DNA of 64,000 bases. It comes from Ilyomonas limi. Its GTDB lineage: Bacteria > Bacteroidota > Bacteroidia > Chitinophagales > Chitinophagaceae. Shown here one piece after another: positions 63,401-64,000 of the stretch. How positions within the stretch are numbered: position 1 is the stretch's first letter; each line of letters begins with the position of its first letter. The notes under the pieces were generated by a model. That model was given only the letters and a program-made list of their open reading frames with translations, made no database searches and had not been told where the DNA came from. Position numbers and translations under genes: made by a program. The stretch is taken from the NCBI RefSeq assembly GCF_005233845.1, contig NZ_SZQL01000012.1:142087-206086 (forward strand), read 5' to 3'.

Positions 63401-63705
63401 AGGCGCACCGGCACACCACCGGTCGTAGGCATTACATACGCATCTACATTGCCATCATAGTTTCCGCTAAACGCTATTTTACTGCCATCGGGCGAAAACC
63501 TGGGATAGGCTTCTATGCCAGGCGGCGAGCTTAGTTTAATGGCGGTACCGCCACCTTTTGGTACAATCCAGATGTCGTTGGCATATGTAAAAACGATTTG
63601 CGTTTTAGATACATCGGGGTAGCGCAACAGACCGGCATCTGTTTGTGCAATAGCTGCCTGAGTAATAATGCAGGCGCTGGTAAAAAGTTTCAGTATTTTA
63701 CTCAT
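60430..63705 (-). CDS. Tricorn-like S41 protease with PD40 propeller and PDZ domain
   Basis: A 1091-aa secreted protease: signal peptide (~1-20, ends AAIAQ), PD40/WD40-type TolB-like repeats (~25-560; repeated FSPDGSKIAF, WSPDGKTIAYWS, WSPDSRYLTYS), a middle region with core-1-like DYFYDSNMHGVNWNEM (His of the triad), a PDZ-like domain (~745-840) and a C-terminal S41 domain. The latter shows KALIIDERFNDGGQIPDRF and NGWSGSGGDAFPDYF with the nucleophile Ser. The layout is that of tricorn protease homologs, which degrade peptides. It is transcribed toward the R2-like arm at 60401. Confidence 0.93.
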   Translation of the reverse strand: MSKILKLFTSACIITQAAIAQTDAGLLRYPDVSKTQIVFTYANDIWIVPKGGGTAIKLSSPPGIEAYPRFSPDGSKIAFSGNYDGNVDAYVMPTTGGVPVRLTEHGYPDRVVDWTPDGRHIYFASLRESGKARFNQFYTIADTGGAASKMPFAYAEFGSYSPDGKQMALVFRSQSTRNWKRYRGGWRADIHIYNFADTTSENISLNSDAGYEFPMWSGNYIYFISDRGPELRMNLWRYNTTDKAFEQLTHFTDYDIHFPSLGPDEIVFENGGKLYLYPLAGGTPGEVKVNVVADEASIKPKTENVKKYFTYAGISPDGNRVVVEARGDLFSLPAAEGFVKNLTQSSGTAERYPAWSPDGKTIAYWSDKSGEYELYLMQPGKEGSEKKITGFGPGFRYALWWSPDSKKVAFIDKAMQIKVVDVTTGTTTNVDKGLRMSHGNLDNFTVSWSPDSRYLTYSRDLENYHTAIYIYDYNEKQLHQATSGFYTAANPVFDIEGKYLYVLTNQAFQAYYSDIDNSFVYANSTKLAAIPLNKKTTSLLYPKNDTVAVKSDSDNEVKATAAKGKESKDKSDTKSDETSAKNITIDFDGFEQRMELLPLSGGNYSGLSSAKGKLLYVKYPFTGAGEEAVPSLNYYDIEDRKEKKIADGVGRYIMAANGEKVLVQSRGNVAVLKIAENQKMDKLLRMNEMEMTVNPKEEWQQIFNDAWRIERDYFYDSNMHGVNWNEMKARYGKMLQSAMTRDEVNFVLGEMLGELNASHTYKGGGDIEDSKELSVGYLGIDWQADGQYYKIKKILKGAPWDAEVHSALEAPGIDIKEGMYILAVNGKPLTTAEEPYAAFQGLGDKTVELTYNNTPSFTGAKTAVVKTMDDEYRLRYLNWVENSRKKVEQETNGEAGYIYVPSTGVDGQTELLRQFNAQWDKKALIIDERFNDGGQIPDRFIEVLDRTPLAYWAIRDGEAWPWPPYANFGPKVMLINGWSGSGGDAFPDYFRKKGLGPLIGNRTWGGLIGISGTPDLIDGGSITAPSFRMYNPNGTWFKEGHGVDPDIMVDEDLAAMAKGIDPQLEKGIAEIKNLIKTKGYTAPKQPAPEKR

Positions 63706-63917
63706 AAAATGGGTTAGTTAAATGATTGGATGAGATATTGATTGTAAATATAAAAGAAAAGGAATGTTCTTATATGTTGGATAAATGATGAATGGTGAGT
63801 GGCTGGTGAAGTAAGGAACGGATGTGAGCCTGTTCTTCAAACGCAACCTGTTTAGTAATTGTATTCTCAAACGGCTGTGTCTTGTCCTGAAATGGCTATA
63901 CGCAAAATCAGGTGTAT
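63706..63917. other. Intergenic region upstream of the tricorn gene
   Basis: About 210 bp of AT-rich sequence between the divergent tricorn and edge ORFs. A TGTCTTGTCCTGAAATGGC stretch (from ~63878) is a possible terminal repeat of an insertion sequence; no ORF is seen. Confidence 0.4.
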
Positions 63918-64000
63918 ATGTCTAAAGAAGTTGAACAATTTAGTGTTCGTCCTAACCGCCTTTCACGGTATGATAAGCGGTTGATTTTAAAGGTTGTAGC
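63918..64000 (+). CDS. Probable transposase N-terminus (cut by window edge)
   Basis: From the ATG at 63918 the frame is open to the end of the window and reads MSKEVEQFSVRPNRLSRYDKRLILKVVA. An RYDK-LILKVV stretch with basic residues just before it is like the first helix of IS3-type OrfA (helix-turn-helix) proteins. Only 27 residues are visible, so the family call is tentative. If correct, an insertion sequence begins near 63878 and lies 170 bp upstream of the tricorn gene. Confidence 0.42.
   Translation, partial: MSKEVEQFSVRPNRLSRYDKRLILKVV

Overview
The window is a stretch of bacterial chromosome from a Bacteroidota member, most likely Chitinophagaceae or a close relative. The support is: two secreted metallopeptidases ending in type IX secretion (T9SS) C-terminal sorting domains; a short primary sigma factor (285 aa) typical of the phylum; promoters of the TTTG-N19-TAnnTTTG type (an exact match precedes the tRNA-Leu gene); few Shine-Dalgarno sites; and several families of AT-rich intergenic repeats that recur in Bacteroidota genomes. 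About 45 protein genes, one tRNA and many hairpin terminators can be supported. I see no CRISPR array, rRNA or complete insertion sequence. The right edge probably enters an IS-type transposase gene.

Layout. 1-3.2 kb: 3' end of ffh, a small hypothetical gene and a FUSC-family membrane protein. 3.3-14.2 kb: a minus-strand metabolic and stress block with a GH15 glucoamylase-like enzyme, an SDR oxidoreductase, a PPC/DUF296 protein, a large FAD plus Fe-S oxidoreductase coupled to an enolase-superfamily enzyme, a ThDP-dependent oxidase-like enzyme and a DUF892 ferritin-like protein. 14.6-21 kb: an M36 metallopeptidase, a YXWGXW protein, a small membrane protein with an AIM24 protein, a polysaccharide flippase and a GNAT. 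21.5-26.5 kb: tRNA-Leu(UAG), trigger factor, a GT2 plus alpha/beta-hydrolase pair, and rpoD. 26.8-34.8 kb: pgi, a secreted YCF48/BNR-like protein, CsbD, DUF72, a dicarboxylate symporter, a small membrane protein and an ABC-F ATPase. 35.2-42.6 kb: an M4 metallopeptidase, a lipoprotein, a PhoR/PhoB-like pair and a secreted protein whose C-terminus looks like a clan CD cysteine peptidase. 43.1-47 kb: PdeM, SSB and a second two-component system. 47.4-52 kb: a sigma factor / TPR anti-sigma-like protein / small Pro-rich membrane protein / CHAT-TPR peptidase cassette. 52.2-60.2 kb: RND adaptor and pump, a HGSNAT-like membrane protein, TolC and a Dabb protein. 60.4-63.7 kb: a tricorn-like S41 protease.

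The most promising unusual system is the 47.4-52 kb cassette, which links a dedicated sigma factor and its likely membrane regulator to a caspase-like CHAT protein. A second His/Cys clan CD-like protein lies about 5 kb upstream. The intergenic DNA is also informative. At least six repeat families occur as paired inverted copies. One appears to have inserted in frame in the linker of the FAD/Fe-S oxidoreductase, and another supplies the start region and basic end of a signal peptide.

All calls come from reading the sequence and translations. No database search was run. Start codons were moved downstream where the first in-frame codon was implausible.
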